Source of the DNA: Adineta vaga
Lineage: Eukaryota; Rotifera
Direction of reading: 5' to 3'
Length of the DNA: 64,000 bases
Assembly: GCA_021613535.1 (NCBI GenBank)
Contig: CP075494.1
Coordinates: forward strand, 8,246,001-8,310,000
The notes beneath the pieces are model-generated. The model saw only the letters and a program-made list of their open reading frames with translations. It did not search any database and had not been told where the DNA came from. Of the stretch, positions 63,701 to 64,000 are shown piece after piece. The first letter of the stretch is position 1; every line of letters starts with the position of its first letter. Made by a program: the position numbers and the translations under genes.

Positions 63701-64000
63701 GAATCGAAAAATATGTTGTCGTCATTTTTCTAACGAAGTTTTCAATTTAGCTTCCACGAAAATCAAAATTACGTACATCACGTGATATTCGTGATGACGA
63801 AGGTTTTCTTATTCAACATTTTGCTGGTAGTGTTGTCTATTCAACTGTACGTTTCTTTGAAGAAAGTATATTTTATATTGTCTTTCGATATGGTTTATTT
63901 TAGGCACAATTTATCGAGAAAAACAATGATGCTTTACATGCTTCATTGCTTGTTCTTGTTCAAGAATGTAAAAATAGTTTCATTAAGAATTTATTTCCTA
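60721..64000 (+). CDS. MYO6: Myosin VI heavy chain, motor domain (3' end outside window)
   Basis: It is an actin motor that, in other animals, moves to the minus end and serves endocytosis and stereocilia. Exons: 60721-60843, 60906-60972, 61024-61097, 61156-61285, 61640-61714, 61767-61856, 61911-61940, 61990-62057, 62116-62280, 62337-62417, 62475-62806, 62861-63058, 63113-63237, 63569-63696, 63751-63846, 63904-beyond 64000; 594 codons precede the last exon, in frame. Motifs: P-loop [16 protein letters not shown], switch [11 protein letters not shown], switch [10 protein letters not shown], and [13 protein letters not shown]. Matches specific to class VI are [30 protein letters not shown] and [13 protein letters not shown]. 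The class-VI reverse-gear insert and the cargo tail lie beyond the window. Two introns of about 330-350 bp (61286-61639, 63238-63568) are long for this locus. Confidence 0.95.

Overview
This 64 kb window is nuclear DNA of a small-genome animal. It is AT-rich and gene-dense on both strands, and most introns are only about 45-65 bp with GT..AG ends. Typical animal genes (a paired-box/homeobox gene of Pax3/7 type, HEXIM, CC2D2A, myosin VI, a neuropeptide-type GPCR) exclude bacteria, fungi and plants. Tiny introns, 3' splice acceptors a few bases before many start codons (as expected for spliced-leader trans-splicing) and lineage-type rhodopsin-like GPCRs fit a bdelloid rotifer best. That assignment is inference; 'animal' is firm. 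Gene models were built by reading splice sites in the sequence, and nearly all give an exact multiple of three when the exons are summed.

Layout. 72-6306 (+): PDE4 cAMP phosphodiesterase with four alternative first exons. 6845-9523 (+): METTL13. 9624-11618 (+): PX domain plus three SH3 domains. 13212-14210 (+): orphan GPCR. 14666-17197 (+): SAC1 phosphoinositide phosphatase. 17591-18714 (+): membrane alpha/beta hydrolase. 19078-20238 (-): neuropeptide GPCR. 20239-24129: no gene seen. 24130-24650 (-): small protein with a possible permuted-papain fold. 24651-27815: no gene seen, apart from an odd GC-richer island near 27.0-27.25 kb. 27816-29137 (+): HEXIM. 29267-32941 (+): HYOU1/GRP170 chaperone. 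33422-42649 (-): the ciliary transition-zone gene CC2D2A in 35 coding exons, one of whose introns holds a complete GH31 glycosidase gene on the other strand (35624-37295). 43029-44108 (+): NUBP1. 44206-46291 (+): CDK8. 47705-49142 (-): Pax3/7. 50833-53763 (+): multi-pass class-3 lipase. 54964-55880 (+): GPCR with a frameshift. 56841-57452 (-): Ly6/Qvr-type small protein. 58249-60420 (-): SLC41 magnesium transporter. 60721-64000 (+): myosin VI head, running off the edge.

The genes are mostly unrelated housekeeping and signalling genes, not a pathway cluster. Three same-strand neighbours (METTL13 > PX-SH3, HEXIM > HYOU1, NUBP1 > CDK8) are only about 100-130 bp apart, with a splice acceptor just before the second start, and may be two-gene operons. 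Two divergent pairs (CC2D2A/NUBP1 and SLC41/MYO6) share 300-380 bp promoters.

I found no clearly new biological system, transposon, CRISPR array or RNA gene. The best leads are the PDE4 first-exon array, including two isoforms predicted to lack the PKA-site half of UCR1; the GH31 gene nested in CC2D2A; a HEXIM with Tyr replaced by Ser in the usually conserved PYNT motif; a Pax3/7 without room for an octapeptide; and the trans-splicing/operon signature.
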